A stretch of DNA of 64,000 nt from Corynebacterium suranareeae (GCF_002355155.1 NZ_AP017369.1:3162001-3226000), one strand, 5' to 3'; counted from the first letter of the stretch, positions 8,898 through 19,753 are shown. Made by a program: numbers and translations. Notes: a model not told the origin generated them from the sequence alone.

Positions 8898-9344
8898 ATG
8901 AATAATCAACTAGATCAGGGGCCCTTTTTCCACGGAACAATAGCGCAGCTTCAACCTGGCGACCTCCTTAAACCTGGCCATAAGTCTAATTACCGCCCTG
9001 AAATCATCATGAATCATGTTTATTTCACCGCTTTGGTTAATGGCGCTGGGCTTGCTGCCGAAATCGCTGCTGAATTAGACGCCGGCCTATCGGACGATGT
9101 CTCTATTCCCCGGAAAACTCCCCGGGTTTATGAAGTGAAACCTTTGGGAAGTTTTGACAACGATCCCAACGTGACCGACAAAAAGTTTCCAGGCAATCCA
9201 ACGAGGTCTTATCGCAGTGACGAACCGTTACAGGTCATTCAAGAAATCACCGACTGGACACGATTAACCCCTGAGGCACTATCGCAGTGGAGGGAAAGAT
9301 TACGCAAGATTACCTCCGATAAGGGCGGAGAAATCATTAACTAG
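8898..9344 (+). CDS. arr: Rifampin ADP-ribosyltransferase Arr
   Basis: Arr inactivates rifamycins by transferring ADP-ribose from NAD+ to the C23 hydroxyl. The 148-residue length fits the family. The N-terminal PFFHGTIAQLQPGDLLKPG, the internal NHVYFTA, the RVYEVKPLGSFDNDPNVTDK segment and KFPGNPTRSYRSDEPL follow Arr proteins almost block for block, including the HGT motif expected in the NAD+ pocket. It is probably intrinsic to this lineage, since actinobacterial chromosomes often carry arr and no mobile element flanks it. No Shine-Dalgarno site is visible, and it follows a 39-codon frame by 5 nt, so translation may be coupled. Confidence 0.9.
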   Translation: MNNQLDQGPFFHGTIAQLQPGDLLKPGHKSNYRPEIIMNHVYFTALVNGAGLAAEIAAELDAGLSDDVSIPRKTPRVYEVKPLGSFDNDPNVTDKKFPGNPTRSYRSDEPLQVIQEITDWTRLTPEALSQWRERLRKITSDKGGEIIN

Positions 9345-9351
9345 CTGCACC

Positions 9352-9385
9352 GTTCAACATTAGTGAACGTTCAATATTGATGAAC
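9352..9385. promoter_or_regulatory. Two abutting 17-bp operators, GTTCA-N7-TGAAC
   Basis: GTTCA-N7-TGAAC occurs at 9352-9368 and again, touching it, at 9369-9385. A TATAGT -10-like hexamer follows at 9393-9398. Two perfect half-site pairs in exact tandem point to a dimeric repressor binding as a pair, as TetR-type proteins do. No regulator gene is adjacent. The downstream stretch to 9574 holds no good gene, only a copy of the 13-mer (9494-9506). Confidence 0.6.
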
Positions 9386-9574
9386 GCAGCTCTATAGTCA
9401 TTTTGAGCTTCTGCCACTCGGCAAGGTTACGGCAATTTTGTCATTCTCGACGGTTTGAGGGCTTCTTGCGAGGAAGGAATGGGAGAGGAGGGAGGCGTCG
9501 AAAAGCAAAAAACGCCTGACACGCGTAGCCGTGGCTGCGCACCTTTTACCCTGATTAGGTGCACAATAGGGAGT

Positions 9575-10732
9575 GTGACACCTCGCCCTGTTTCTTCTGT
9601 TGCGCGACTCGTTGAGGATAACGCGCAAGATTTTCTTCGTGCCGTTCAGGCGAAACTTTTAACGCTCGCGCCGCAGGCTCGTGGGCATTTTCCCACTGCG
9701 GATGATGCGACTCATATCAGCATCGCTGAAATGGTGAGTGCGCTGTTGGAAGGCACTGGCGAGGAGGGGAAAGTCGATGACAAAACACTGGAGTTTTTTA
9801 AAGAAGCAGCCTTGGATGCGCGTCGATTTGGTCTAACCCCAGAAATACACAGCGCTTTGGGTGAGGCCGTGCGCAGCGAATTAGTGTCATTATGCGCGGA
9901 CCTTCCCTTTGAAAATGTGCTGTTTGCCGAGCGTGCAATTGCTGCAACTACGGCTGTCTCTATCGAGGCGGTTCGTGAGGCTGATGAGGCGCACATTCCC
10001 GCGTCATATCAGGCAGAAATTGTAGAAGTGGAAAAGCGCAGCCGTAGGTTCACCGTCGTGCGCATGCAAGCTGAAACACAACTTCCCTACCTGCCGGGAC
10101 AATATCTTGCAGCAACTGCGGATTTTCTCCCCAATACCTGGCGCTACCTGTGCCCTTCCATCCCGACCAACGAATGGGGGCAGGTGGAGTTTCACATCCA
10201 ATCAGACGCAGATGATATCGCTGGACTTTTAGCCACCACACGCCCTGGCGATAAATGGCAGCTTGGCCCCGGTCGTGGTGATTTCGGACAAAGTAAAATT
10301 AGTTCCGGCAATGACTTGTTATTTATTGCCCATGGAACCGGCCTGGCACCTCTTCGCGCCTACATGTTTGAGCTGATGAACCAAGCAGCACCTCCACGTT
10401 TGCACTTTTTCGTCGGTGCCGACTACCCCGGTGAGCTCTACGAACTCACCGGCATGTGGAATTTTGCAGCAGCCAGCCCATGGCTTTCTGTCGTACCAGT
10501 GTCAACGCATGACAAGGATGCGTGGTGGGTTCAGGCCACCGAAGCATCGCAGCCACCTCGGGGTTTGCATTTGCACCAAACGGGTTCGATGGCAAAAATC
10601 GTCACCGAAGCAGGTGCTTGGGCGGACCGCAACGTGTTAATTGCTGGCCCTGAATCGTGGGCTCGGGATGTGCGGCGCGCGATGATTAGGCGTGGAACTC
10701 CGGCCCAACAGATTGAGATTTTGGGGTTCTAG
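9575..10732 (+). CDS. Globin-domain FAD/NAD(P)-binding oxidoreductase (flavohemoprotein-like)
   Basis: About 385 residues: an N-terminal helical region of globin size (about 1-135) fused to a ferredoxin-NADP+ reductase-type module. In the reductase part LPYLPGQYLAATAD is the FAD-binding region, and LLFIAHGTGLAPLRAYMFELM plus the closing LIAGPESWARDVRRAM form the NAD(P)H site. Flavohemoproteins detoxify nitric oxide, but the globin part here is divergent and the haem histidine cannot be placed by eye, so NO dioxygenase activity is unproven. I prefer the GTG at 9575 (VTPRPVSSVARLVEDN) because upstream codons translate the 13-mer repeat; CACAAT sits about 7 nt before it, so the message may be leaderless. 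Confidence 0.75.
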   Translation: MTPRPVSSVARLVEDNAQDFLRAVQAKLLTLAPQARGHFPTADDATHISIAEMVSALLEGTGEEGKVDDKTLEFFKEAALDARRFGLTPEIHSALGEAVRSELVSLCADLPFENVLFAERAIAATTAVSIEAVREADEAHIPASYQAEIVEVEKRSRRFTVVRMQAETQLPYLPGQYLAATADFLPNTWRYLCPSIPTNEWGQVEFHIQSDADDIAGLLATTRPGDKWQLGPGRGDFGQSKISSGNDLLFIAHGTGLAPLRAYMFELMNQAAPPRLHFFVGADYPGELYELTGMWNFAAASPWLSVVPVSTHDKDAWWVQATEASQPPRGLHLHQTGSMAKIVTEAGAWADRNVLIAGPESWARDVRRAMIRRGTPAQQIEILGF

Positions 10733-10764
10733 GTTTCCTGGGGTGGTCTTTAGGTTTTCTGACC

Positions 10765-11046
10765 TTACCGTTCTCGCCGTTCTTGCTGTTCTTGCCCCTC
10801 TTGTCTAGCAGCAACGCCGTCTTCAATCATTCGACGAATTACAGATTCCGTCGACTCATTTCTTTCGGCTGCTCTGCTTCGAACCGATTCCAAGACGGAA
10901 ATAGATAGTCGGACAGTAAAAGAGTCCATAGGTTCACTCGCACCGGATGGCTCTACAAGTGCGGTGGAAGTTTCTGCCTCACGTGCTTCTTCGGAAAAAT
11001 CGCCGGAATCATAATATTCCGCTAGGTCCCTCAACTTGTCGCTCAT
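10765..11046 (-). CDS. Orphan ribbon-helix-helix antitoxin-like protein
   Basis: A 93-residue protein with a C-terminal CopG/BrnA-like ribbon-helix-helix domain (about 45-85; SFTVRLSISVLESVRSRAAE then STESVIRRMIEDGV) behind an acidic N-terminus that starts MSDKLRDLAEYYDSGDFSEE. That N-terminus resembles antitoxins of type II toxin-antitoxin pairs. The ATG at 11046 has GGAGG six bases upstream and is preferred over the earlier start. No toxin gene lies on either side: the 110 bp up to the amidohydrolase contain only stops, and the next gene is a globin reductase. It is therefore an orphan antitoxin or a stand-alone DNA-binding protein. Confidence 0.7.
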   Translation of the reverse strand: MSDKLRDLAEYYDSGDFSEEAREAETSTALVEPSGASEPMDSFTVRLSISVLESVRSRAAERNESTESVIRRMIEDGVAARQEGQEQQERRER

Positions 11047-11157
11047 CGCTTTCCTCCTTGCTACCAATCTTTAGCAGCTATAACGCCGTTGTGCCCGTCG
11101 AGTGACTCATTCTGGAGACTTTTTCAACAGACTGTTTCAGCAGCGCCGAAAATAGAC

Positions 11158-11958
11158 CTAAAGAACAGGCAACGCCTCCCGAATTTTAGCCAAACCGCTG
11201 ACATCAATATCCGCGATCAACATTTCTGGCTCATACCCCGCGCTAGCAATTACCTCACCGTGCGGGTTTGTCACCATGGAATGCCCGATCCCGGTTGGGC
11301 CTTTTCGTTCTTCACGTAATTCTTCTGGAAGTCGTGCTTGCCCACACGCTACGATCCAGGAGGTGGAATCCAGTGCACGCGCACGAGGTAGCACTTGCCA
11401 TTGTTCCAATTTTCCGGGGCCATCTTGCCACGACGTTGGAACCACAATTATCTGCGCACCTTTGCGGGCAAGGTCTTTGAATTGTTCGGGGAATCGAATG
11501 TCATAGCATGTAGCCACGCCAAAACTGATCCCATCAATCTCAAATACCACCAGCTCATCGCCTGGTTTCACGGTATCCGATTCCCTATAACCAAACGCGT
11601 CATAGGTGTGAATTTTGTGGTATCCCTGATGCAATCCAGCGCCACTAATAAGCACAGTGTTGTGTACTCGCGAAATGGTTTTGTCATCGCGCTGCACGGT
11701 ATCAGCCGGGGTAAACATGCCCGCAATAATGACAACGCCCAGCTCATCAGCTAATTTTCGTACCGCAGTGGAGAATTCTCCATCTAATTCCTCCGCCTGA
11801 GTATCAAGGCGCCCGGTGCCAAAACTTTGCGAAGTCGCCTCCGGAAACACCAGCACTCTGGCCCCTTGTTCCGCGGCTTTTACAGCGGCATCGCGCAGCA
11901 GGGCGAAATTGTCCATCTTATCGGAATTCGTTGAGATCTGAAGCAAAGCAATACGCAT
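11158..11958 (-). CDS. Nitrilase-superfamily carbon-nitrogen hydrolase
   Basis: A 266-residue amidohydrolase of the nitrilase superfamily with the Glu-Lys-Cys triad in place: Glu in VLVFPEATSQ (about 44), Lys in HQGYHKIHTYD (about 117) and Cys in SFGVATCYDIRFPE (about 152). The family hydrolyses C-N bonds in omega-amides, carbamoyl compounds or nitriles; the closest well-known types are omega-amidase or deaminated-glutathione amidase, which I cannot decide between. I chose the ATG at 11958 (MRIALLQIS), where the conserved first strand begins. It stands alone between an RHH gene and a divergent gene pair. Confidence 0.88.
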   Translation of the reverse strand: MRIALLQISTNSDKMDNFALLRDAAVKAAEQGARVLVFPEATSQSFGTGRLDTQAEELDGEFSTAVRKLADELGVVIIAGMFTPADTVQRDDKTISRVHNTVLISGAGLHQGYHKIHTYDAFGYRESDTVKPGDELVVFEIDGISFGVATCYDIRFPEQFKDLARKGAQIIVVPTSWQDGPGKLEQWQVLPRARALDSTSWIVACGQARLPEELREERKGPTGIGHSMVTNPHGEVIASAGYEPEMLIADIDVSGLAKIREALPVL

Positions 11959-12050
11959 AATCCACAGCCTAGGCGCTTTGCCCAAAGTTATACACAGGTT
12001 TGCGCAACCACTTCTTGCCCAAAATTGCCCAAACCATTTGAATCGGCATT

Positions 12051-12296
12051 ATGCACCTACGAACAGATCTTCCAGGCCACCTCGTCCACCACAACATCGA
12101 CTACCCCAGCCCAGTGATTAAATGCAGGCCCAGCCACACGGCCGCCGCGCTCAGCAGCGCGGATCAGCACTGGCGTTTATTGCTTTTCGACGCCAACCTC
12201 CACCTTCACCATCACCTTTCCGATATGCGCACAGTCAGCGAAAAGATGCTCGATATCGATCAAGAACTTAGCCGATCACTAGAACGGATATTGTGA
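12051..12296 (+). CDS. Hypothetical protein, partner of the DUF1023-like hydrolase
   Basis: An 81-residue frame whose stop overlaps the start of the next gene, which suggests a translationally coupled pair. The sequence is histidine-rich in the middle (LHLHHHLSDM) and ends in a helical stretch (MRTVSEKMLDIDQELSRSLE). No family is recognised. Small proteins in front of DUF1023 hydrolases in Actinobacteria are often WXG100- or antitoxin-like, but I see no WXG motif. A 13-mer copy (12182-12194) lies inside. The start is uncertain because no Shine-Dalgarno site is visible. Confidence 0.6.
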   Translation: MHLRTDLPGHLVHHNIDYPSPVIKCRPSHTAAALSSADQHWRLLLFDANLHLHHHLSDMRTVSEKMLDIDQELSRSLERIL

Positions 12297-13432
12297 TGCT
12301 TGCGCTTAAAAGCTCAGAATTAGAAAACATTGCCACATCCCTTGCCAGTGTGGCTGGTGTCCTCAAGGAGGCAAACACTGACCGGCTGGAGTCGTGGAGA
12401 AATTTAGAAACCATGACGTCGGCCAGTTCCTTACTGCAGGGCTTTACCCGGCTGGTTGACTACAACCGGCCAACTGTACACATTGTGGAACAAATGCAAA
12501 GAGCATCCTCCACACTTTTTGATACCGCAGATTTCCTGCGCACACTGGAAGCCTATGTAGATTTCCTAGAAAAACGAGCTGATAATTCCATAACGCTCAC
12601 CGTCATACTGCGCTATATTGCCAGTTTAAGCGGTCTTTTGGATTTCATGTGCGCACGCGAGATGAACGCTTTGTGCACCTCAAGCACGCTTTCACCGTTG
12701 AAGAAGTTGAGTGATTTTGGCACTCTCCCAGCATCCTCAATCCATGAATTTCACCTTGTCAACGCTCCACCTGAGATCCGCGAACTAGCAGAAACCAATC
12801 CCGATATGCAGATCCTAGAAGCTGGTGATGGCTTACTTGTTGCATCGTTCGGAGATATCGATAGTTCCAGTGCCGTCACCACATTTGTCGCAGGAGTAGG
12901 ATCCTCTAATCCAGATGGGTGGAACACGTATTTAAACCGTGCTCGAACCGTGGCAGCTTCAACTAATTCCGCATCAGTGTTGTGGCTGGGATACCAAGCA
13001 CCAGACTCGATTCCTGCAGCTGTTTCTGGAGCAGCCGCCCGCAATGCAGCTTCTGATCTCCAAGGATTTCAAGCTGCTTTACACGCTAGAAATCCCCATC
13101 AACGAAAAGTAGTAATGGGCTATAGTTACGGCTCCACTGTCGTGGGAAAGGCCGCATCTTCCGAAGATTTCCATGCTGATGCTGTGGTCTTAGTGGGCAG
13201 TCCCGGCGCGGGAGTTTCCCATTCATCACAACTTAGTGCCCCGGTATATGCAGTGACTGGAAATGCTGATCCGATTGGTTTTGCTGGCACACAATATGGT
13301 GGCATCCATGGTGCTGATCCCACCTCAGCCCTCTTTGGGGCAACTGTTTGGGCATCTTCCTCAACACATTCTGGGTATTGGGACGACGAAGAATTCTTAC
13401 AAAAAGTAGCGGAGGTGGTGCAGGAGAAATAA
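12293..13432 (+). CDS. DUF1023-like alpha/beta hydrolase
   Basis: A 379-residue protein with a helical N-terminal half (about 1-150) and a C-terminal alpha/beta-hydrolase domain. VVMGYSYGSTVVGKAA (about 280) carries the nucleophile elbow G-x-S-x-G, TGNADPIGF (about 323) probably supplies the acid, and a late histidine is seen in SSTHSGYWDDEEF. This layout fits actinobacterial DUF1023 hydrolases, which often have an N-terminal ESX/WXG-like helical region. The substrate is unknown. It starts at a GTG inside the end of the preceding small gene, with which it forms an operon, and ends before a strong terminator. Confidence 0.8.
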   Translation: MMLALKSSELENIATSLASVAGVLKEANTDRLESWRNLETMTSASSLLQGFTRLVDYNRPTVHIVEQMQRASSTLFDTADFLRTLEAYVDFLEKRADNSITLTVILRYIASLSGLLDFMCAREMNALCTSSTLSPLKKLSDFGTLPASSIHEFHLVNAPPEIRELAETNPDMQILEAGDGLLVASFGDIDSSSAVTTFVAGVGSSNPDGWNTYLNRARTVAASTNSASVLWLGYQAPDSIPAAVSGAAARNAASDLQGFQAALHARNPHQRKVVMGYSYGSTVVGKAASSEDFHADAVVLVGSPGAGVSHSSQLSAPVYAVTGNADPIGFAGTQYGGIHGADPTSALFGATVWASSSTHSGYWDDEEFLQKVAEVVQEK

Positions 13433-13433
13433 G

Positions 13434-13470
13434 GAAAGCCACCGAACACATGGTGTGCGCGGTGGCTTTC
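13434..13470. terminator. Bidirectional terminator between hydrolase and ald
   Basis: GAAAGCCACCG (13434-13444) pairs with CGGTGGCTTTC (13460-13470) across a 15-nt loop. It lies between two convergent genes and can serve both. Confidence 0.85.
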
Positions 13471-13490
13471 TAGGGGCTATGCCTGAATTA

Positions 13491-15011
13491 TCAGAATAGT
13501 CCGGTTGGGTTTGGATCGTAGGAAACCAGCAAGTTCTTGGTCTGCTGGTAGTGGTTGAGCATCATGAGGTGGTTCTCACGGCCGATTCCGGACTCCTTGT
13601 ATCCACCGAAAGCGGAGTGCGCTGGGTAGTTGTGATACTGGTTGACCCATACGCGACCAGCCTGGATTGCGCGTCCTGCACGGTAAATGGTGTTCTGGTC
13701 ACGGCTCCAGACACCGGCACCAAGTCCGTAGTTGGTGTCGTTTGCAATGCGGATTGCCTCGTCGAAATCGCTGAAGGTCGCAACAGAGAGGACCGGTCCG
13801 AAGATTTCCTCACGGAAGATCTTCATATCGTTGGTTCCACGGAACACGGTTGGCTCAATGTAGTAACCGTTATCCAGACCATCAATCTTGTTGACCTTGC
13901 CACCGGTGAGGGTTTCAGCGCCTTCCTCTGGGCCGATCTTCAGGTAGGAGGAAATCTTATCCATCTGCTCCTGGGAAGCCTGAGCACCCATCATGGTTTC
14001 GGTATCAAGTGGGTTACCCAGCTTGATGTTTTGGACACGCTTCACGCCCAACTCGAGGAATTCATCTGCGATGGACTCATGGACAAGTGCGCGGGAAGGA
14101 CAAGTACAAACCTCACCCTGGTTGAGTGCGAACATCGCGAAACCTTCAACCGCCTTTTCGGCAAACGCATCCTTTTGCGCCAGAACATCTGGGAAGAAGA
14201 TAGATGGAGACTTACCGCCAAGCTCCAGGGTGACTGGAATGATCTTGTCGGATGCAGCGCGGTTAATCAGCTTACCGACCTCAGTGGAACCGGTGAAGGC
14301 GATCTTGCCAATGCGGTTAGAACCTGACAGCGCTGCTCCTGCTTCGCTACCGAGGCCGTTAACAATATTGACCACACCCTCTGGGATTAGATCGCCAATG
14401 ATGTTGAACAGGTACAAAATTGACGCTGGGGTCTGCTCAGCTGGCTTCAGCACAATAGCGTTACCTGCAGCAAGTGCTGGCGCCAACTTCCAAGTAGCCA
14501 TAAGAATTGGGAAGTTCCACGGAATGATCTGTCCGACAACACCAATTGGCTCATTGTAGTGGTAGGCAACAGTGTTGTGATCAATCTGTGAAGAGCGGTC
14601 CTCTTGTGCACGAATAGCACCAGCAAAGTAACGGAAGTGATCGATTGCTAGTGGGATATCAGCAGCAAGGGTCTCTCGGACTGCCTTTCCGTTTTCCCAG
14701 GTCTCCGCAACTGCGATTTCTTCCAGATGCTCTTCCATGCGATCAGCAATACGGTGCAAAATCAGTGCACGTTCTGCGACAGAAGTTTTACCCCATGCAT
14801 CGGCGGCTGCATGTGCAGCATCCAGAGCAAGCTCCACGTCGGCTGCGGTACCACGGGCGACCTCACAGAAAACCTCACCAGTGACAGGTGAAATGTTTTC
14901 AAGGTACTGGCCCTCTACTGGTGGAACCCACTTACCACCGATGTAGTTTTCGTAGCGCTTTTCATAGTTAACGATCGAGCCTTCAGTTCCTGGATTTGCA
15001 TAAACAGTCAT
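13491..15011 (-). CDS. ald: Acetaldehyde/aldehyde dehydrogenase
   Basis: NAD(P)-dependent aldehyde dehydrogenase of 506 residues that oxidises acetaldehyde to acetate. The catalytic cysteine lies in [12 protein letters not shown] (about 302), the general-base glutamate in [11 protein letters not shown] (about 265), and the cofactor loop in FTGSTEVGK (about 245). The N-terminal [13 protein letters not shown] is typical of this ALDH group. I chose the ATG at 15011 with AAAGGAG upstream. In C. glutamicum ald works with adhA, which is also in this window (37441-38478), in ethanol catabolism under RamA, RamB and GlxR. The upstream region has a GlxR-like box at 15077-15092 and C-runs of RamA type. 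Confidence 0.95.
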   Translation of the reverse strand: MTVYANPGTEGSIVNYEKRYENYIGGKWVPPVEGQYLENISPVTGEVFCEVARGTAADVELALDAAHAAADAWGKTSVAERALILHRIADRMEEHLEEIAVAETWENGKAVRETLAADIPLAIDHFRYFAGAIRAQEDRSSQIDHNTVAYHYNEPIGVVGQIIPWNFPILMATWKLAPALAAGNAIVLKPAEQTPASILYLFNIIGDLIPEGVVNIVNGLGSEAGAALSGSNRIGKIAFTGSTEVGKLINRAASDKIIPVTLELGGKSPSIFFPDVLAQKDAFAEKAVEGFAMFALNQGEVCTCPSRALVHESIADEFLELGVKRVQNIKLGNPLDTETMMGAQASQEQMDKISSYLKIGPEEGAETLTGGKVNKIDGLDNGYYIEPTVFRGTNDMKIFREEIFGPVLSVATFSDFDEAIRIANDTNYGLGAGVWSRDQNTIYRAGRAIQAGRVWVNQYHNYPAHSAFGGYKESGIGRENHLMMLNHYQQTKNLLVSYDPNPTGLF

Positions 15012-15076
15012 TGGGTCTCCTTTGGGCCGCCAACATCTAGACACTTATGTGCGTTAGATGACACTAAATTAACGGA

Positions 15077-15092
15077 TGTGACAGCGGGCACA
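15077..15092. promoter_or_regulatory. GlxR-like box upstream of ald
   Basis: TGTGA-N6-GCACA differs from the GlxR consensus TGTGA-N6-TCACA at one base and lies 66 bp upstream of the ald ATG. ACCCCC tracts near 15158 and 15211 resemble RamA half-sites. These are pattern matches only. Confidence 0.55.
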
Positions 15093-15260
15093 TTTGCACG
15101 CTTAGCAGCCACCATATTCACGAAACTCAATCCGCGCTAGAACTCATTTAGTTTCTACCCCCATTTCCTTAAAATTTTTGCAGTTCAAGACACCTTAAGG
15201 AATTAATTTATTACCCCCTTTTGGGATGGTTATATCTAATTTGAAGCAATTCAACACAAA

Positions 15261-15297
15261 AGCAGACACCTCCTTCGCTTAAATGGAGGTGCCTGCT
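15261..15297 (-). terminator. Terminator of the dnaK-grpE-dnaJ2-hspR cluster
   Basis: AGCAGACACCTCC (15261-15273) pairs with GGAGGTGCCTGCT (15285-15297) with one mismatch. On the minus strand the hairpin is followed by TTTTGTGTT, 36 bp downstream of the hspR stop. Confidence 0.85.
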
Positions 15298-15332
15298 GAA
15301 TTTGTGAGAAAGTGGCGTCGAAAAGCGTGCTT

Positions 15333-15773
15333 TTATCTGGAACGCCCTTTGCGGCGTTCCCACATGACGACCGCCGTGGAGCGTGGCACATGGACCAGCT
15401 CACCGCGCGGACGACCGCTACGCAGCTGGTCTTTGAGCTGCTCATTTTCCGCTTTTGCCTTGCGCAGAGACTCTTTGAGGTTTCGGTTTTCTTCACCGAG
15501 CTCAATGATCGCCTTAATCCCGGCGAGGTTGACGCCTTCTTCCTGGCTGAGATGTTGGATTTTTCGCAATAATTCCACATCAGCGCGGGAGTAGCGGCGC
15601 CCGCCTCCGCGAGTTCGCATCGGAGTCACCAAACCCATGCGGTCATATGTCCGCAGGGTTTGGGCATGCATGCCAGCCAGCTCGGCTGCGACAGAGATAA
15701 CGAAAACTTCCCCGTGAAAATCGGCGCGATCAAATTGACCATCAGCAGCAGAATCTTTCGGTGTGGATGCCAT
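15333..15773 (-). CDS. hspR: Heat-shock repressor HspR (MerR family)
   Basis: A 146-residue MerR-type repressor that binds HAIR operators and shuts off dnaK and clpB in the absence of stress, with DnaK as co-repressor in well-studied actinomycetes. The helix-turn-helix ISVAAELAGMHAQTLRTYDR (about 26-45) and the wing GGGRRYSRADVELLRKIQ are plain. A coiled coil (about 92-115, EENRNLKESLRKAKAENEQL) follows, then a basic tail. A full AAGGAGGTGA Shine-Dalgarno precedes the ATG. It is the last gene of the cluster, 31 nt after dnaJ2, so it is auto-regulated through the dnaK HAIR sites. A 13-mer copy (15314-15326) lies just past the stop. Confidence 0.95.
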   Translation of the reverse strand: MASTPKDSAADGQFDRADFHGEVFVISVAAELAGMHAQTLRTYDRMGLVTPMRTRGGGRRYSRADVELLRKIQHLSQEEGVNLAGIKAIIELGEENRNLKESLRKAKAENEQLKDQLRSGRPRGELVHVPRSTAVVMWERRKGRSR

Positions 15774-15804
15774 ATTTCGTCACCTCCTTTCTCAAAGAGA
15801 ACGT

Positions 15805-16998
15805 CTAGCGGTTTTTACCTGCCCAGTTGGCGCGTGGATCAAAACCAGACTGAGTTTCTGCTTCAGCATAAGCCTGAAGCGCTTCCGTGGCCTTTTCATC
15901 CAGATTCTTTGGAACAGAAACCTGGACAGTGACCAACAAATCACCTGTAGAATCACGAGCTTCAATACCGCGACCGCGTACACGCAAAGTGCGACCATCA
16001 GGAGTTCCAGCAGGTAGCTTCAGCTTTACTGGCTTATTAAGGGTTGGCACAGAGATAGCTGCTCCGAGTGCTAGTTCGGAAAAACTTACTGGAATGGTGA
16101 TCAAAATGTTGTTGCCGTCGCGGGTAAACACATCGTCCTTTTTAACATGGACTTTCACAAAAAGATCGCCCGCTGGTTTTCCATTTGGCCCTGCTTCACC
16201 TTGCCCTGCGAGGCGAACCTTTTGACCATCTTCCACACCCGTTGGAATCCGCACGGTGATGGAACGAGACTTGCGCACAGTGCCTCGTCCATGACAGTTA
16301 TCGCAAGGATCAGTGATCACTTCACCAGTTCCGCCACAGGTGGAACAAGGAGCGGAGAATCCGAAAGCGCCTTTGTTTTCTGAAGTAAATCCAGTGCCGT
16401 CACAGGTGCCACACTTTGCAGGGTGGCCCGACTTGGACCCGGATCCGTGGCAGGTATTGCACGGTGCATCGCCGGTGAGCTCCACTGGGATGGTTGTGCC
16501 CTTTGCCGCTTCAACAAACGAAAGGGTGATTTCAGTTTCTACATCCGCCCCCCGCGTCGGCCTAGCTGACTGGCGAGGACCAGCGCCGCGGTTGAAAAGG
16601 CCACCGAAGATATCGCCCAAACCGCCGTCCGCAGAAAATCCTCCACCTTGTCCTCCGGATCCACCGAAGATGTCCGAGGCGTCGAATCCTCCCGTCGACG
16701 TGCGAAACCCGCCGGGGAAGCCCGCACCTCCGCTTCCGAATCCTCCTCGGATTCCACCGGATGCTAGCAGTGCTTTAAGCTCGTCGTATTCTTTTCGCTT
16801 CTTTTCATCACCAAGTACGTCATATGCCTCGGCCGCCTTTTTGAATCGATCTTCAGCGGCCTTATCACCTGGATTTTTGTCTGGGTGATTTTCCCTGGCT
16901 AGTTTACGGTAGGCCTTTTTGATCTCATCTTCTGTAGCGGACGAGGAGACCCCCAGGTCTGCGTAATAGTTCTTATTTGCCCATTCGCTATTGTTCAC
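15805..16998 (-). CDS. dnaJ2: Chaperone DnaJ (Hsp40), second-type DnaJ2
   Basis: A 397-residue J-protein that delivers substrates to DnaK and stimulates its ATPase. The J-domain (about 10-75) carries the HPD tripeptide in [13 protein letters not shown] Gly/Phe-rich linker follows (about 80-150), then four CxxCxGxG zinc repeats ([32 protein letters not shown], about 180-245) and the C-terminal substrate domains. The start is the GTG at 16998 with AGGAGGAG seven bases upstream; an ATG closer to that site is out of frame and stops after five codons. It follows grpE by 241 bp, an unusually long gap that contains two hairpins. Confidence 0.96.
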   Translation of the reverse strand: MNNSEWANKNYYADLGVSSSATEDEIKKAYRKLARENHPDKNPGDKAAEDRFKKAAEAYDVLGDEKKRKEYDELKALLASGGIRGGFGSGGAGFPGGFRTSTGGFDASDIFGGSGGQGGGFSADGGLGDIFGGLFNRGAGPRQSARPTRGADVETEITLSFVEAAKGTTIPVELTGDAPCNTCHGSGSKSGHPAKCGTCDGTGFTSENKGAFGFSAPCSTCGGTGEVITDPCDNCHGRGTVRKSRSITVRIPTGVEDGQKVRLAGQGEAGPNGKPAGDLFVKVHVKKDDVFTRDGNNILITIPVSFSELALGAAISVPTLNKPVKLKLPAGTPDGRTLRVRGRGIEARDSTGDLLVTVQVSVPKNLDEKATEALQAYAEAETQSGFDPRANWAGKNR

Positions 16999-17097
16999 TG
17001 GGCATCTCCTCCTTCCATGAGTCTTATATGCGGTGAGTTGTATGTAATTTTAAGTTATCTTAAGTTCTAAAACTTGTTGTCCGAGTCACCGGCGTCT

Positions 17098-17152
17098 CCG
17101 GCGGATATCTCCAATTGTTTCTTAAAAGATATCGCTTAAAGATATCCGCCGG
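17098..17152. repeat. 13-bp perfect inverted repeat between grpE and dnaJ2
   Basis: CCGGCGGATATCT (17098-17110) and AGATATCCGCCGG (17140-17152) are exact reverse complements with a 29-nt loop that contains another AAGATATC. No T-run follows, so it is more likely an RNA processing or stabilising element, or an operator, than a terminator. Confidence 0.7.
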
Positions 17153-17202
17153 TGTTGCAAGGAGTGCTCATTGTGGGCCGTGGACAACGGCGGGGCCACT
17201 GA

Positions 17203-17226
17203 GAAAACAACTGACACGTTGTTTTC
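17203..17226 (-). terminator. Weak terminator-like hairpin after grpE
   Basis: GAAAACAAC-N6-GTTGTTTTC forms a 9-bp stem 14 nt past the grpE stop. It is AT-rich, so only partial termination is likely. It would lower dnaJ2-hspR expression relative to dnaK-grpE. Confidence 0.5.
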
Positions 17227-17239
17227 TTAAGCTCTCCTT

Positions 17240-17896
17240 TTAGTTCTCTTCGGGGTCTCCGATGAGAACCATTGCGGTGCGGATGACTCGGTCGCCGAGA
17301 CGGTATCCCTTGCGAAGTACCGTGCCCAAAACCTTGACATCGCCTTGGGAGAGATCCTGTACTGCTTCGTGGATCTCTGGATCAAACTCTTCGCCAACAG
17401 TTCCGAAGGACTCAACCTTCAAACCACCGAGGATGTTGATCAGCTTGTCAGACAGTGACTTCAATGGACCTTCTTTGAGGTCACCGTGCTGTTCAGCCAG
17501 GTCAAGATCATCAAGCAGGGGCAGAAGTTGGGTAACAACACCTGCGCGTGCGGTATCGATGATGCCCTGGCGTTCACGCTCGGTACGTCGACGGTAGTTG
17601 GCGTACTCAGCAGTGACTCGCTGGAGATCTTCAGTGCGTTCAGCAAGCTGTGTTTCTACAGCAGATACTTCACCATCGCCGTCCACGTCTGGATCAATAT
17701 CTGAGAGAAGATCGTTGATCTCTGCTTCGAGCTCTGGGGAAATTTCTTCCTCTGCGGCCTGTCCTGATGGAGATTCCTCCGCTTGGCGGGCAGCTGCTTC
17801 TTCAGCTGCCTGCTCAGCACGATCAGCAGAGGTTGCCTCTGGATCGGTGTTTTCAGGATCCCCAGGGTTGTCGGGCATTCCGTTAGGGGTGGTCAT
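17240..17896 (-). CDS. grpE: Nucleotide exchange factor GrpE
   Basis: GrpE releases ADP from DnaK. The 218-residue protein has a long acidic, Ala/Glu-rich N-terminus (about 1-70), a coiled-coil dimerisation segment (about 75-120; [20 protein letters not shown]) and the C-terminal beta-domain with the family signature around [20 protein letters not shown] and [18 protein letters not shown]. It begins directly after the dnaK stop with no gap, so translation is coupled. Confidence 0.96.
   Translation of the reverse strand: MTTPNGMPDNPGDPENTDPEATSADRAEQAAEEAAARQAEESPSGQAAEEEISPELEAEINDLLSDIDPDVDGDGEVSAVETQLAERTEDLQRVTAEYANYRRRTERERQGIIDTARAGVVTQLLPLLDDLDLAEQHGDLKEGPLKSLSDKLINILGGLKVESFGTVGEEFDPEIHEAVQDLSQGDVKVLGTVLRKGYRLGDRVIRTAMVLIGDPEEN

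Positions 17897-19753
<1,857 letters not shown>

Noticed and set aside
9398..9520. Possible short gene between the tandem operators and the globin reductase
   Set aside because: The only open frame reads through the 13-mer repeat and has no family similarity or clear start.
13551..14327. 258-codon frame opposite ald
   Set aside because: Antisense to a conserved aldehyde dehydrogenase, no ribosome site and no family similarity.
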